A stretch of DNA of 64,000 nucleotides from Arcuatula senhousia (lineage: Eukaryota > Mollusca > Bivalvia > Mytilida > Mytilidae). Numbering within the stretch: position 1 is the first letter of the stretch; each line of letters opens with the position of its first letter. The stretch covers positions 4,125,001-4,189,000 of the forward strand of contig OZ020305.1 in NCBI GenBank assembly GCA_963971305.1, in the 5' to 3' direction. Position numbers and translations under genes: made by a program. Below the pieces are notes generated by a model. That model searched no databases and had not been told where the DNA came from. It saw nothing but the letters and a program-made list of their open reading frames with translations. Shown piece after piece: positions 11,038-22,130 of the stretch.

Positions 11038-11626
11038 AAAGGATGAGTGGCAATAAGACCCATATTTGGCTCAGTAAAAGGAAGTTGTTAAGAATAATAT
11101 ACCATATTTATGGGAAATATTAACTTTAATGTGTCTGCAAAAAAATATATCAAATAAGACCATTTTCTCTCATTATGACGTCATTGTGACATCAAATTGA
11201 GCTGTCTTTTTCGAAAAATTGAGAAAATCTACGATTTTGAATGCTTTTAGTGCATATTTTCCTTTAGTTAACATAGGGCGCATGAAAACAACAACAACTT
11301 CAAACTTTCAGCAATGATGTTTATTTACATCATTTTACACATTTTCACCAAATATGAAGTTGTTGTTCAGATGCGCCCGCATTTTTCTAAACAAAAAAAT
11401 GTGTATGGAAAACAGCAAAAATCAATGAAATTAGGACAATTTCCTAAAAATATAGCTTTTTGAGCTTATTTATTGGCATGATAACTAAACTGGTATGGGA
11501 AAAGCTTATCACTCTTGAAGCCCTATATTTGTTCAATGTTTCAGCAACATAAGACATCTGTTTGCCCAGTTATAGTTTCATGGTAAATCTTGGGCCAAAA
11601 AGGGGTCTTATTGCCACTCATCCTTT
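11038..11626. mobile_element. ~589 bp inverted-repeat MITE, family M
   Basis: The left end AAAGGATGAGTGGCAATAAG (11038) pairs with the inverted right end ending at 11626, and the pairing extends for about 24 bases and then weakly through a TTTGGC block. Two related elements of similar length lie at 31295-31881 and 58875-59440. The interior has TGACGTCA and TGACATCA-like sites near 11176. No coding sequence is seen. No clear target duplication was found. Confidence 0.7.
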
Positions 11627-12042
11627 GATAAATGATTCGCTTTGCTGTTTTATGTCGTCATTGTCGATTCCTTCACTAGACTACTATTATCTTGCAATAT
11701 TCATAGTACCACTGTATCAAATTTAACCTACACGGGGTATAAAGAAAACCAGAAATACACTTAAAAAGACTGGATTCAAACTTATGTGCAAAGTTTTATG
11801 CAAGCGGGTTTGAGAATATCAAAAGGTGTTGGCACTTAAGTGTGACTCTGTCTTTACAGGAAGAAGGATGTATCATCAAAATTAATCAGAAAGTTCTAAA
11901 ACTGGATAGATAATGATTGATTTTTACTTGGCATGTAATGAATTTTTAAAAATAATTTGAAAATATATTAACAGATTTAAAAGTAAACAATGAAGCTCCA
12001 AGGAAACACTAACTAAATCTGTAAACCTGTAGAATGACATAC

Positions 12043-12236
12043 CTTCACCTCCATTGCAGGTCTTAAGCTGACCCAACATAGCTTTCTGTGATTTTTCAAT
12101 TTCCTGTAGACGACTTACAACAAGCCTTAATACGGATGATTCGTCTCCGCCAGAAATGGGGCGTAGTTTACTAGTATCCTCGCCGCTAGCATATACAACC
12201 ATACACGAATAGAACTAAATATCTAAGGAAAATCAT
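12043..12236 (-). CDS. Probable first exon of the C1q-domain gene
   Basis: From ATG at 12202 the minus strand reads 53 codons with a polar heptad-like stretch (Ser-Val-Leu-Arg-Leu-Val-Val-Ser-Arg-Leu-Gln-Glu-Ile) that could form a short coiled coil, then Thr-Cys-Asn-Gly-Gly-Glu before a good donor (GAAG|GTATGT) at 12042. Short coiled coils ahead of the globular head are usual in molluscan C1q-domain proteins. A better start, ATG at 12236, gives a hydrophobic signal-like N-terminus (Met-Ile-Phe-Leu-Arg-Tyr-Leu-Val-Leu-Phe-Val) but runs into TAG at the GCTAGC around 12185-12190. The two frames differ by one base, so the signal peptide is cut off from the rest by a frameshift or sequence error. 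Link to the C1q exon is inferred from strand, order and family layout. Confidence 0.5.
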
Positions 12237-12900
12237 ATTTAGGCTTTTGAGTACTTTGGACTGTACGCTTTTCAGGCAGACAACCTAATAATGAATAATG
12301 CTGCATTGAATGGTATAACCTGTTACATGTATTTGTATTTGGTTTTTGGGTCTAAAGTTACGTTTTAATGATGCATACATGTTTAAGGTTTAAAATCGAT
12401 TCCAACACGAACTCGTTCTTTTTATATAGATTTTTACAGTACATGGCTACACTCTAATATAGTACTTACATACCTATAGCTATATATTCAACGTTTCTAT
12501 AACCACTGAAGATTCTTGTCTGAAAGGGCAGCATCACAATGAAATATTGAACTTTTTAAAATTTCTTTAAATTTTGAATAAATACATGTGCATGAAAAAA
12601 AGATTTTGCATTTGCGGCACACAGCTTTATGGAATTAAAGTGTAAATAAACGTGTCAGTACAAATTATAGTTAATACAGCAAAACGTTTATCTGGGTGTG
12701 AACGAAGAGAGACGCCGGCAGCTGAATACCCAACCACCCACAGCCTCATGAGTCTGGTCGCTACTATACACCTTAATCATGAGATCGTACCTAGCTAAAG
12801 GTCAAAATATGCGATGAGGGGCGGTCTCGGCTGAGAACAATGGTGCAGCCATTTTATCACAACTGTATACTAGTATTGATTTTTCAACTGGACAAAGAAT
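12237..12900. other. No gene seen
   Basis: AT-rich sequence upstream of the probable C1q first exon. It should contain that gene's promoter if the exon call is right, but no TATA box or other site could be singled out. Confidence 0.5.
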
Positions 12901-12907
12901 AGAATGG

Positions 12908-13072
12908 TTGACGTCTGAGATGACTTGTGATGACGTCTGAGATGACTTGTGATGACGTCTGAGATGACTTGTGATGATGTCTAAGATGACTTGTGATGAC
13001 GTCTGAGATGACTTGTGATGACCACTGAGATGACTTGTGATGATGTCTGAGATGAATTGTGACATCCAAGAA
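12908..13072. repeat. 22-bp minisatellite with CRE-like TGACGTCT
   Basis: About seven tandem copies of a 22-bp unit, consensus GACGTCTGAGATGACTTGTGAT, with variant first triplets (GATGTC, GACCAC). Several copies contain TGACGTCT, one base from the cAMP-response element palindrome. Because 22 is not a multiple of 3, the minus strand shows overlapping Ser/His-rich open frames here that are artefacts of the repeat. Confidence 0.85.
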
Positions 13073-13574
13073 ATTAATCTCAAAATTATAAGCAAAAATC
13101 CAATTCCCGGACATAGAACAATGAACATAAAGAGGACAGGGACAACCACAAGCTTTGACAAGATTAAACCCTGTTTAAGACTCAGCGAAAAAGTTTGACG
13201 ACACACCTGACAATTCACCAGATAAATGACAAACTGATGCTACTTAGGTCAACATGGAGCCAGAACCAACTGAGTCATTTCGTCAACAGACTATACCCAA
13301 TGATGCACCATTACAACAGGAAATCAACAGTTCAGTAGGCAACAGGAAACCAGTTGTTTAGTATAGTCATCAACAGACGACAAGAAATGGGGAGAGACAA
13401 CAACCTTAACATCATTTTACATCGCATACTGGTAGGTCATGGGAAGAGGAGGATGTTAACACAATTGACAAAACCATTTTAAAAACACTTAAAATACCGC
13501 ACAGAAAAACATAAGACGTCATCCGGAGATGCGAAACCCAAGAGCAGAGAAGAGCACTCCAAAGTCATATCAAA
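13073..13574. other. No gene seen
   Basis: A CAACAG/CAGGA-rich stretch (about 13255-13400) of low complexity, otherwise unremarkable. Confidence 0.45.
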
Positions 13575-13835
13575 GCTAAGATCATTAAGGTGTTTTATCG
13601 ATTTTATTTTCGAAATATTTGATGTTGTAAATAAAGGTAATAACAAAATTACTGAACTTGCAGAATCAATTTCAAATGTCCATAAGACGAGACAAAAAAA
13701 GGAATACATACCGGAAAAATTGAAGATCGCAATGGCCCTGACTTGGTACAGGCATTTCAAAAGAAATGGTGGGTTAAACCAGGTTTTAAGGCGCGCCAAA
13801 CCTACCTCTTCCATTGCGATCTTTACGGTAGTTAC
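13575..13835. repeat. Dispersed repeat X, copy 1
   Basis: About 260 bases recurring at 24385-24610 (same orientation) and 25950-26185 (inverted). Landmarks are GGTAATAACAAAATTACTG, ACCGGAAAAATTGAAGATCG, TGGTACAGGCATTTCAAAAG, GGTTTTAAGGCGCGCCAA and CCATTGCGATCTTT. The minus-strand open frame across it (13479-13877) is shared by the copies but drifts with frameshifts. The 12-base block AAGATCGCAATG recurs inverted (CATTGCGATCTT) within one copy, so the ends may be foldback. Confidence 0.7.
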
Positions 13836-13857
13836 ACAAAACACAAAACGTAAATTA

Positions 13858-14225
13858 CACAGGAAATATGGCAACATATGTTAATCATATGTTCGAAAAC
13901 ATATGTTCACCTTATGGTTGGTGCCCCTATGATGATCATATGTTTTCAAACATATGTTAAACATATGACGAACATATGCTTAACATATGATAACAAACAT
14001 CTGAAAATTCAAAATGTCAGTTATGCATTGGCAATTCATTTAAAATGGTTTTTCTTCATTTTATCTAAAACATATGTTTGTCATATGAAAGCAACATTAA
14101 ACATATGATGAACATATGTTTATCATATGGGCACCAAACATAAGGTAAACATATGTTTAACGTAATGATAATATTACGTCTTTTTTTCAAACATATATTA
14201 AACATATGTTGCAATATTTCCTGTG
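13858..14225. mobile_element. CATATG-rich foldback element with TA duplication
   Basis: The left end CACAGGAAATATGGCAACAT and the inverted right end (ending TTTCCTGTG at 14225) are near-perfect terminal repeats, with TA at 13856-13857 and 14226-14227. TA duplication fits Tc1/mariner-type transposition. The two halves are inverted copies over most of their length: the block with GGTTGGTGCCCCTATGATG on the left mirrors CATATGGGCACCAAACAT on the right. CATATG palindromes occur many times. No transposase is present, so it is a non-autonomous foldback. Confidence 0.8.
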
Positions 14226-14232
14226 TAGAAGA

Positions 14233-14525
14233 TAGCTTCTTCTGAGCTAGCTGTCAGTACCAGTGGTTGGTTTTTTGTTTTTTTTTTTTATCTTTTTCTA
14301 ACACTATGTCTCGTTGTTCTTGCTGTCTAAGCTTCTCTCTGGTTGAATTGAACGCTAATCGACTTGATTTTATTGACACAATCATTGTGTTTAAGATAAT
14401 CAATAGCGAGAGGCTGGGATTAAAAATAGATTAAATCCGCCACATTCAGTATTGTGTTCCCGTTCTTAGCCAGGAATTAATGTTTGTACCTCTGTACACT
14501 TATTCCACATCTCATTATCTTCTAT
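14233..14525 (+). repeat. Penelope-like 3' tail, internally deleted copy
   Basis: Starts at the GAGCTAGCTGTCAG block, continues through GTTGAATTGAACGCTAATCG, an ATCCGCCACATT block and TTAGCCAGGAATTAATGTTTG, then jumps to the terminal ACACTTATTCCACATCTCAT. About 150 bases of the tail present at 8880-9035 are missing. Confidence 0.75.
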
Positions 14526-14950
14526 TCAAACTATTGCAATATCTCTTCATCCACATCCGGCCTAAGAAAAGTTTGAATTATATCTTAAAATGAAGTTTCT
14601 GGTCTATCCGTGGCCATATCGCATCACGTGGTTCTGTACGTCCTATCACGCAGTGATGACCACTAGACTTTATTGGTCAGTATCCATCTTATTTATGTTA
14701 ATTTTCTTTTATTCCTGATTTCCAAATAACAAAAATAAATATTACTCAGAATTTTCGGTTTCGAAACGTCACTCTACATGTATATCTAAATAATCTTTAT
14801 GCGTTTAAGCTTTTTAAACCTCAACATGTACCTTGACCTCAGCCATGTTACTCGTTTGTTTAATTCTGTTGAATAGGTTGGGTTGTTGTTATTGCTAGTT
14901 TGAAAGAGAGGGCTAGTTTTCCCCTTTATACTGTCGAAGCTCTCTCTTTT
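14526..14950. other. No gene seen
   Basis: Intergenic sequence without a recognisable gene or clear repeat boundary. Confidence 0.45.
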
Positions 14951-15750
14951 TATGTCGCCTGCAACGTGTTGCAGAAGCGACATATAGGGGTTACTTTGGC
15001 ACTATCTGTCGTCTTGCGTCGTCCTGCGTCGTCGTCCTGCGGCGTCACAAAAATTTCCGTCGCAGTTTTCCAGGCAACTACATGTCACAGCCTCTTGATA
15101 TTTGGTATGTAGCTTCATCACATAGTACTATAAGGTGTAAAAGGATTTTATGCCCCAAAAATAACTACTTCCTGTTTGACGAATACTTAATGTTTTATAT
15201 ATAATGGACATAGATGCCAAATTTTCGTCACAGTTTTCCAGGCAACTACATGCCACAGCCTCTTGATATTTGGTAAGTAGCTTCATGGCATAGTACTATA
15301 AGGTGTAAAGCGATTTTATGCCCGAAAAATAACTACTATCTGTTTGACGAATACTTAAAGTTTTATATACATGTGTATAATGGACATTGATGCCAAATTT
15401 TTGTCGCAGTTTTCCAGGCAACTACATGCCACAGCCTCTTGATATTTGGTATGTAGCTTCATCACATAGTACTATAAGGTGTAAAAGGATTTTATGCCCG
15501 AAAAATAACTACTTCCTGTTTGACGAATACTTAACGTTTTATATATAATGGACATAGATGCCAAATTTTTGTCACAGTTTTCCAGGCAACTACATGCCAC
15601 AGCCTCTTGATATTTGGTATGTAGCTTCATCGCATAGTACTTTAAGGTGTAAGGCGATTTTATAGCTGAAAATTAACTACTTCCTGTTTGGCGAACAAAC
15701 ATAGATACGCAGGCGACATATGCCTTCCGGGGAAGGCTCCATCTAGTGTT
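14951..15750. mobile_element. Helitron/pearl-like element with four ~170-bp cores
   Basis: The left end is a strong hairpin (14951-14984: TATGTCGC, then CTGCAACG/TGTTGCAG, then GCGACATA). Four tandem cores follow; the landmark CAGTTTTCCAGGCAAC starts near 15063, 15231, 15407 and 15574 (periods 168-176). A GTCGTCCTGCGTCGTC microsatellite precedes them. The right side has GCAGGCGACATA (complement of the left stem), then a second hairpin GCCTTCCGGGGAAGGC at 15722-15737, then TCCATCTAG followed by T. A hairpin shortly before CTAG/T resembles a Helitron 3' end. It carries no protein. Confidence 0.7.
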
Positions 15751-16054
15751 TTTAATAAACTTGACCGCTCTTTTAATCATAAAATTCCAGAGCAGTTGGG
15801 TTTACTGTTGTTTCCTGCTCGTGTTGTTGATTTCAGTTTAGTTGATTGATGTACTGTGTTTTGTTATATTTGCGGGGTTTTTACATGTTGTGGTGTGCGT
15901 TACCTAAATTTGTCTTCGTCTTTTAAAACTTTTTAATGCTTTACTTCTCCAATTTTTATAAATCTCACTTGACAAACAAATTGTGTTTTGTCTATCTCTT
16001 AACGTTTGTCTAATTAAGTTTTCATTATTGACTCAAATGTTAACTTACTATTTC
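15751..16054. other. No gene seen
   Basis: AT-rich spacer between two repeats. Confidence 0.5.
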
Positions 16055-16242
16055 AGGACTGGATTTGAATTATATGCATTTTATTTAGACCATGGGCCAA
16101 TTGCAGAACCGCGAGCAGTGCCAAATGGCCTCGTTGAAGGCTGCTGGCGGTTGTCCATTGTGGTTTTTCTGAATTGCCGCTTGATTATGCACTGTGTCGC
16201 GTTCACTTATTCCACATCTCATTATTTTCTATTCTTTTCTTG
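16055..16242 (+). repeat. Penelope-like 3' tail, 5'-truncated copy
   Basis: Shares the GGATTTGAATTATATGCATT, GGGCCAATTGCAGAACCGCG and terminal CACTTATTCCACATCTCATT landmarks with the tail at 39593-40235. Confidence 0.75.
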
Positions 16243-16409
16243 GCTGAGTTTTTTGGTACTTAATTTGTATTTTAAAAGCATTGAATGCCTGTCTTCAAAG
16301 TTTACGCTTTAAGTAGATATCATTGTGATATGTCTGAGGTGCGTGTTGTACATAAGAGACCTTGTCGAGTTTAGACATTTTTATATTTGACAAAATACAA
16401 AAAGGATTT

Positions 16410-16415
16410 TTTATT
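16410..16415 (-). terminator. AATAAA polyadenylation signal of the 16451-18163 gene
   Basis: AATAAA on the minus strand, about 36 bases past the TGA stop. Position and orientation fit the 3' end of the gene above it. Confidence 0.55.
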
Positions 16416-16450
16416 CGTTTGACTAGTACGTTTAACACGTTGGAATACAA

Positions 16451-18163
16451 TCATTTAAAGAAATCTGTCAAGTAAAGGGGTTTTAAATCCGGTTCATCCG
16501 CGGCTTCGACGTGCATTTCGATGATGTCGTCGCGCGATTCGGGTGGTTTGTCTAATACATCAATGTCCATTAAATGCTCAAACTCATCTTCTCTGAGACT
16601 GTGAAGCCAATTAAAGACTTTCAAATTTCTATGAGAACGGTCTAGTTTTTGACCCCTGGTCCACCAATCCAAGTCTTTTGTTCTTATTTCATGATAACGA
16701 GGACGTCCCATTCTAACTTTAATATCCGTCCTGATTACATTACTTAAAAATGGAGAAATTCTCATTCTTTGAGCAATCTTTGGTTTTAATCCATAATCAT
16801 CTTCAATTAATTGGGGAAAATCCTCACAACGTCCGACGCGCCGCTGAAATCTGTTGCTTTCACCATGCCCCGTTGCTCTTTCAAGAGCAGTGGTTGTAGA
16901 TTTTATTCGTTTTTGAACTCGTGTTGTTAAACCTCGTTTTAAATCCATTTCAAGAATTTCTTTATCTCCTTTCCAAACCGTTTCATGTCTTGTTTCCGCG
17001 ACGGTAGATGGCGCTAATGATATAACAGATGGATTATTTACGGATAAGTTCGAACTTACGTCAGATCTCGCGGATTGTGAAAATCTAGATCTTCTTCTGC
17101 CTACATGTTTACTTTCCTGTTCTAACCGAGCTTTAGCTTGTCTTTCCTTTTCTAAACGCTGCCTCGCCTCCTGGAGATTAAATCCTTTGCTTAGGGGCTT
17201 ACGTCCCGCGGACAAAACCCGCATTTTCTTTAGTGGTTTGATTGTGTATTCCATATCGTTGATGTTAGTCATGCTTTTGCTCTTTTTCATTTCTTTATTC
17301 AAACGTATTCCAGTTTTTCTAGCACAATTCATCATCATTCTTCGCTCGTCCGGCTCCAACAACTCATATAGTTCTGATTCAAAGTCACCTTCATAGACAT
17401 AAGTATCTATTTGAAGAACATTTTGGAGACGCATGTATTTGTCGAACGCCCCTTTTGTTTTATTTCTACTTGCCAGTTCTATCCATCTACTATGAAATTC
17501 TTTTGGTGATTTAGGATCCGATTGCCTGTTTCTACTTCGTCGTTTCGACCTTTGGCTTCCGGTCGATACGTCAGATTTAGCTTCAAGGGAAGATAATTCG
17601 AACAAAGAAGAATAGTGAGTTGAAATAGAGTCATCACTTGACGTTCGTTTTAATTTTCCTATGTCGTCACGTACTTTCACAAATGGTTTCTTTACCGTTT
17701 TGATGTCACTAACAGAACGGCTTAACTTGTTTCTGCTTATAACTGAACGTCTGTTGCTTGGTTTTCCATTTAGTTTAGACTGTAGATGACTATCGCCAAG
17801 CAAACTTTTTGATCGTTTGATAGCACTAGGAACACGTTTGGGTTTATCGAATTCAATGCGAGTTAATTTATCGCGATCTTTTCCTAATTTTCCAGTGAAA
17901 ACTGGTTCATACGGCGGTTTTTCCATTGGTTCAACACTAGTGATAACATAATCCGGCATCCACGATTGTAAAGCTCGCGATAATCTCCCTTCATCAGACT
18001 CTTCTGCCAGACCCATTTCCGAGAAAGCAGACGGCAATCTTGTTTCGTCAAAGTCTTCCGAACAATACCAGGAAAGGCGGGAATTGTTCTGCCAGAGATC
18101 GTTTCTGTATTCGTCTTCGTTGACGTCATCCATTTGATATTCAAATGTATTCAACGGTCCCAT
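16451..18163 (-). CDS. Intronless 570-residue basic Ser/Arg-rich protein, unknown function
   Basis: An uninterrupted frame from ATG at 18163 to TGA at 16451. The start is the first ATG after an in-frame TGA at 18206-18208, so the whole product is in one exon. I do not recognise the family. The N-terminal ~75 residues are acidic with aromatic residues; residues ~100-220 are rich in Ser, Arg and Lys with repeated Arg-Ser/Lys-Arg pairs; residues ~325-352 form a charged helix (Gln-Glu-Ala-Arg-Gln-Arg-Leu-Glu-Lys-Glu-Arg) that looks like a coiled coil. A tryptophan-containing block at ~488-536 (Arg-Met-Gly-Arg-Pro-Arg-Tyr-His, Asp-Leu-Asp-Trp-Trp, Val-Phe-Asn-Trp-Leu) looks the most conserved. There is no signal peptide or membrane segment, so an intracellular cytoskeletal or nuclear protein is plausible. 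Balanced codon use and the length make chance very unlikely. Confidence 0.85.
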   Translation of the reverse strand: MGPLNTFEYQMDDVNEDEYRNDLWQNNSRLSWYCSEDFDETRLPSAFSEMGLAEESDEGRLSRALQSWMPDYVITSVEPMEKPPYEPVFTGKLGKDRDKLTRIEFDKPKRVPSAIKRSKSLLGDSHLQSKLNGKPSNRRSVISRNKLSRSVSDIKTVKKPFVKVRDDIGKLKRTSSDDSISTHYSSLFELSSLEAKSDVSTGSQRSKRRSRNRQSDPKSPKEFHSRWIELASRNKTKGAFDKYMRLQNVLQIDTYVYEGDFESELYELLEPDERRMMMNCARKTGIRLNKEMKKSKSMTNINDMEYTIKPLKKMRVLSAGRKPLSKGFNLQEARQRLEKERQAKARLEQESKHVGRRRSRFSQSARSDVSSNLSVNNPSVISLAPSTVAETRHETVWKGDKEILEMDLKRGLTTRVQKRIKSTTTALERATGHGESNRFQRRVGRCEDFPQLIEDDYGLKPKIAQRMRISPFLSNVIRTDIKVRMGRPRYHEIRTKDLDWWTRGQKLDRSHRNLKVFNWLHSLREDEFEHLMDIDVLDKPPESRDDIIEMHVEAADEPDLKPLYLTDFFK

Positions 18164-18208
18164 GATTTGAATAAACAAACGGTTAATAGGTTTGGATGGT
18201 TGTTTTCA

Positions 18209-21200
18209 TATGTCAGATTCTAGCCAATATTTGCGAATTATTCCTTTGAATCCCACTACAAGCAGGCGTAATTGATCGCCATTGATTGCTTCCTATGTCC
18301 TTTTTAAAGATAAATTAAGCACTTGAGTTGCCCTCTAGTCACTGGCGTTTTAACCTTTCTTTACGAAACTGATAATTATATAAAAAGGATATTAAAAGTT
18401 TAGCTTTAATTTTGTCTTGACAAACACGGCTTAAACAGAAAAGCTAAATGTACCACTGTGAGGTGTCCTTGATTGTTCTTTTCTGAAGAAGCAGACGATT
18501 TTTGCATCCTAAGCATTAAAATATCATCTTTCAGTGGCATTGATTGTTTGAGCTGGTGTTGACAAAACAAAAATTTTCAAATCTAGTTTATAAGCCGATA
18601 ATCAATGTTTGTATTATAATTCGACATTGAGATTTTGTTTAAACTCTTGAGGTATTTGTTTCCTGACGAACATTAACGATTAGTTTAAATAGCTATCATC
18701 TAATGGAGCACCCACGATCCAATGTCCTGAAACGTTCTAAAACCTGTGAATAGAAAAAAATGTGAAAAATGAATAAAGTTTTGAATTTAACTTTGTGAAA
18801 TACTACCATTGACTAATTGAGTCAAGTGTTTATATATTCTATAAAAGTAAAATGGTGATTCTGTTCTCCAAATACATGCTGTATTTGTCATTTGCTTTTA
18901 TAGTTTAATAAAGGCAAAATTAATTTGCCTATTTTGACCTTGTAGTTTGGGTTTCTCATTTCATCTTAAATTCAAATATAGGTTCTAAAATTTCAGTTAA
19001 ATAAAATTACTTTTACTCTTTGAAGTCTTTGAACAAAATACAGTCCTCAGATATAGGTTGATTACGAAAGATAAGAAATAAGTAAGGTCGTTAATAAACA
19101 AAAAACATCTATTTCTACGTCATGTAAGGATAAGGTATAAGGTTCTATATGTTTGAAAACTAAACATGTTTTAAAACCGATTACTTTTGTTCGCTTGAAT
19201 CAAAACATGGACCTTAAACGTGCGTTTTTTAAATTTTTTTTTACTTTTCATTTATTTCAGTGGTCAGAGTATTGACGATAGCTTGATTCGTGAAGTTTGT
19301 GTTGGCTTACTTCAAAGGTCATTGAAATTTGGGTTCTTTGTGTTTTGTTAATCTGTAAAATTCGCCATAAATCTCCTATTAATCTCTATTTATTTTACAT
19401 TATAATCTATTGGTGAAAGAAATACTGAAACAGTACAAATACCTGCCTGAAAAGGGTTTAAATCAGCATTAACCCAATACTTTGGTGTATCATACAAAAC
19501 ATATCAGGAATAAAGTAGTATTGGAACCGAACCCAATTTAATCTTTAATCTTAAGATAAGTATAAGTAAAACACTGACCAGGAGAGAACCTTTTGGCGGT
19601 AAAAAGTCCACAGGATTTTAAAACCCAACTTGGCAATCTATTACGAACAGTGATTTTCCATAACGCCTAGAGAAAGGATCGAGCCTTTCATCCACAAGAA
19701 GTCATAAAGATCTCCAAAGTCCAACTTATAATTTGAAAATGAACTGTGTTTTTCGACAACCCTCCGATAAAGTAAAGTCTTAGGAAGTTTCTCTTGGTAC
19801 AATTGCGTCTCATTTATTGTTTGTTTAGGAAAACAGTCTTTCAAAAAGACACATTTTTAAAAAGAATTGTTTTGAATGGTAACTATTGATTCTGAATGCA
19901 GCGTTTATACAAATTAAAAGAAAGTTTCATGTAGATACACACTAAGACATATTCAGTCTATTGTCAAATGTTCAAATTAGTAAATAATCATTATATAACT
20001 TTAAGAAAAGTGCAAAAACATATAGGCCCTTAGGATTTATATTTATTTAGTACATCTAAACTATATCATGATGTTCTTATACTTTAGTTGAAATAATTTT
20101 ATGTCCTTTATCACATAACTAAACACTTTGGTAAAAACGGATTTGCTCATTTAGCATTCTTACTCTAAAAAAAAACCGTTGTAATCATAGGTACGAGTAT
20201 AATGTCTCTTTCGACAAAATTTTCTTTATAAGTAACATAACCGAGATCATGAAAAGAAAAAAATTCGTATATACATTGAAAATAGAAAATTCTTAAGTCG
20301 TTAACACTGAAAGAAGTCACGACATATATATTCATTTTAAAGTATTGTAAAAATAATTTCAAAATCCATACAGCAATTTTAATTTATTTTTCATGTTTAA
20401 ATTGACAATGAAATAAGAGATTATTGATTTTTTTCTCTCATCTGAAATTTCAGTGATATTTTATTTAAACAGGTCCTGTTAAAAGATTCAATTTAAAAGA
20501 GATAGGTTGGAAAATAAAGAAATGTAAGAGCCTCTTGGCAGTTTGTTACAGTTGAGTTTTATAATGATTTGATTCTGAATGTCAATGCCGGTGTCAATGG
20601 TTCTATATTTCGTTGCATTAAAAGGGAAAAAAAAGAGAGTTAATTTTATATTCAATGTGTTTGAACTGTTTCCTTACTGTTTTGAAAATGTATACAGTTT
20701 GAGTTCTCCGAATTGCTAGAAAGTTTTTCAATAGCTGATTTCGATAATGTTCCCGCTTTATATAATCTGGAGCAGGTACAGCATGTACAAGTTCGATCAC
20801 TTGAGAGGTATACTACAGTACAGCCTTTGTAAACCTGAAAACCTATATAGCCCATGATAACAATGACTTAGAGGGGTAGGAGTGGGTCGTGTTTTTAACA
20901 ATCAGATTTAACCATTTACCTTCTATAAGCCTTCCTCAATTCAAAGTTCTAATACCCATATATTTGCCTTAATTTTCTTTTCTTTGAATGTCTGATATGA
21001 TGACATCTTGAAAAATACAGGAATCATGAAAGAATGATTGTTTATAGTTCTATGTTTTCATTTTACTCAAGTTGATTGTTCAGCTACATGTAGGAATTTC
21101 TGTTATTTACTTTAACGTTTGTTCTAGTCTAAATCTTGTATATACATGACATAGATGTCCAGAAGAAGTTTTAGATGGCTTACTTTTGAGTCTGATTTTA

Positions 21201-22130
21201 AACCATTAGATCTGTCTGGTACCAATTAATTGCAAGATTGCTAGCTTTTTCAAATCGTATATTTTAACATATCTGATGATTTAAAAAATGGATTTTTTGT
21301 CATGTAGCTTCATTCCATATTTTTGGGGATTTTTTTTTCGTTTTTTTTTTTAAGTTAATGTGTTTTTAGCCTTATAACCCTGCAGCTAAAGATTGATAGG
21401 TTAAAAACATTTTAGTTAAAGTTTCATTTCTCCGAATGTGGTCGTATTTTGCGATTCTTGTCATCAGAATTATCCGTGCGTTGGTCCAGGCGCTTCAAAA
21501 GGTGTTCGCTAGTACCTTAACAGTTTCTCAAACAACGCCTATGGAAAGTCAAGGCATCAGTTTTTAAAGACCCAAATTATTTGAACGCTTAATGAAAAAT
21601 ATAACCTTTTTTGTCAAATTTTATTACAACATTCATGACATTTATCTAAATATAAGTCGAAAGTCATTTTACGTAATACCATATACATTTTTACATAGGT
21701 ATTTAATTTTTCTCTGATATCAAATTTCCTACACACATATTAAACATTAAAATGATCATGGTAATTTTTAAATAAATAAACAAGTTAACTTACCATCTTT
21801 CAGTAATATACCGTCTCTCGAAAGTATCGAACACAGTTGCTATTGAAAACAAAATCAATTCCAATCCCAATTGATATTTAAACGTTTTTGTTAACTACTG
21901 GAACTCTTAACACATTCTATTATGTGATTTTTGAATTAGGGTGATAAGATTTAAAATCTGGGTTCAAGGGATTATCATAATATAATATTCTTACCTTTTG
22001 ATTCAACCACGTGGAACTATTTGTCAACAAATACAAACATGCTTTAAAGTTTTTGACACGTTTGATTTTTTGACTTGATTAACTTTGTTGTTGTTTAACG
22101 ACTTGAAAATAAACAGAAGGGATTATTAAG
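18209..22130. other. 3.9 kb AT-rich intergenic region
   Basis: No exon, RNA gene or repeat boundary could be supported. The first few hundred bases should hold the promoter of the divergent gene at 16451-18163, but no clear motif stands out. A 60-70 codon frame pair at 20618-20855 (minus) has weak splice-like edges but no recognisable domain. Confidence 0.5.

Noticed and set aside
12802..13218. 138- and 76-codon His/Ser-rich frames
   Set aside because: They are produced by the 22-bp minisatellite read in overlapping frames.
13479..13877. 132-codon frame resembling a protein repeated at 25931-26242
   Set aside because: It lies in dispersed repeat X; copies share it only because the DNA is repeated, with frameshifts between copies.
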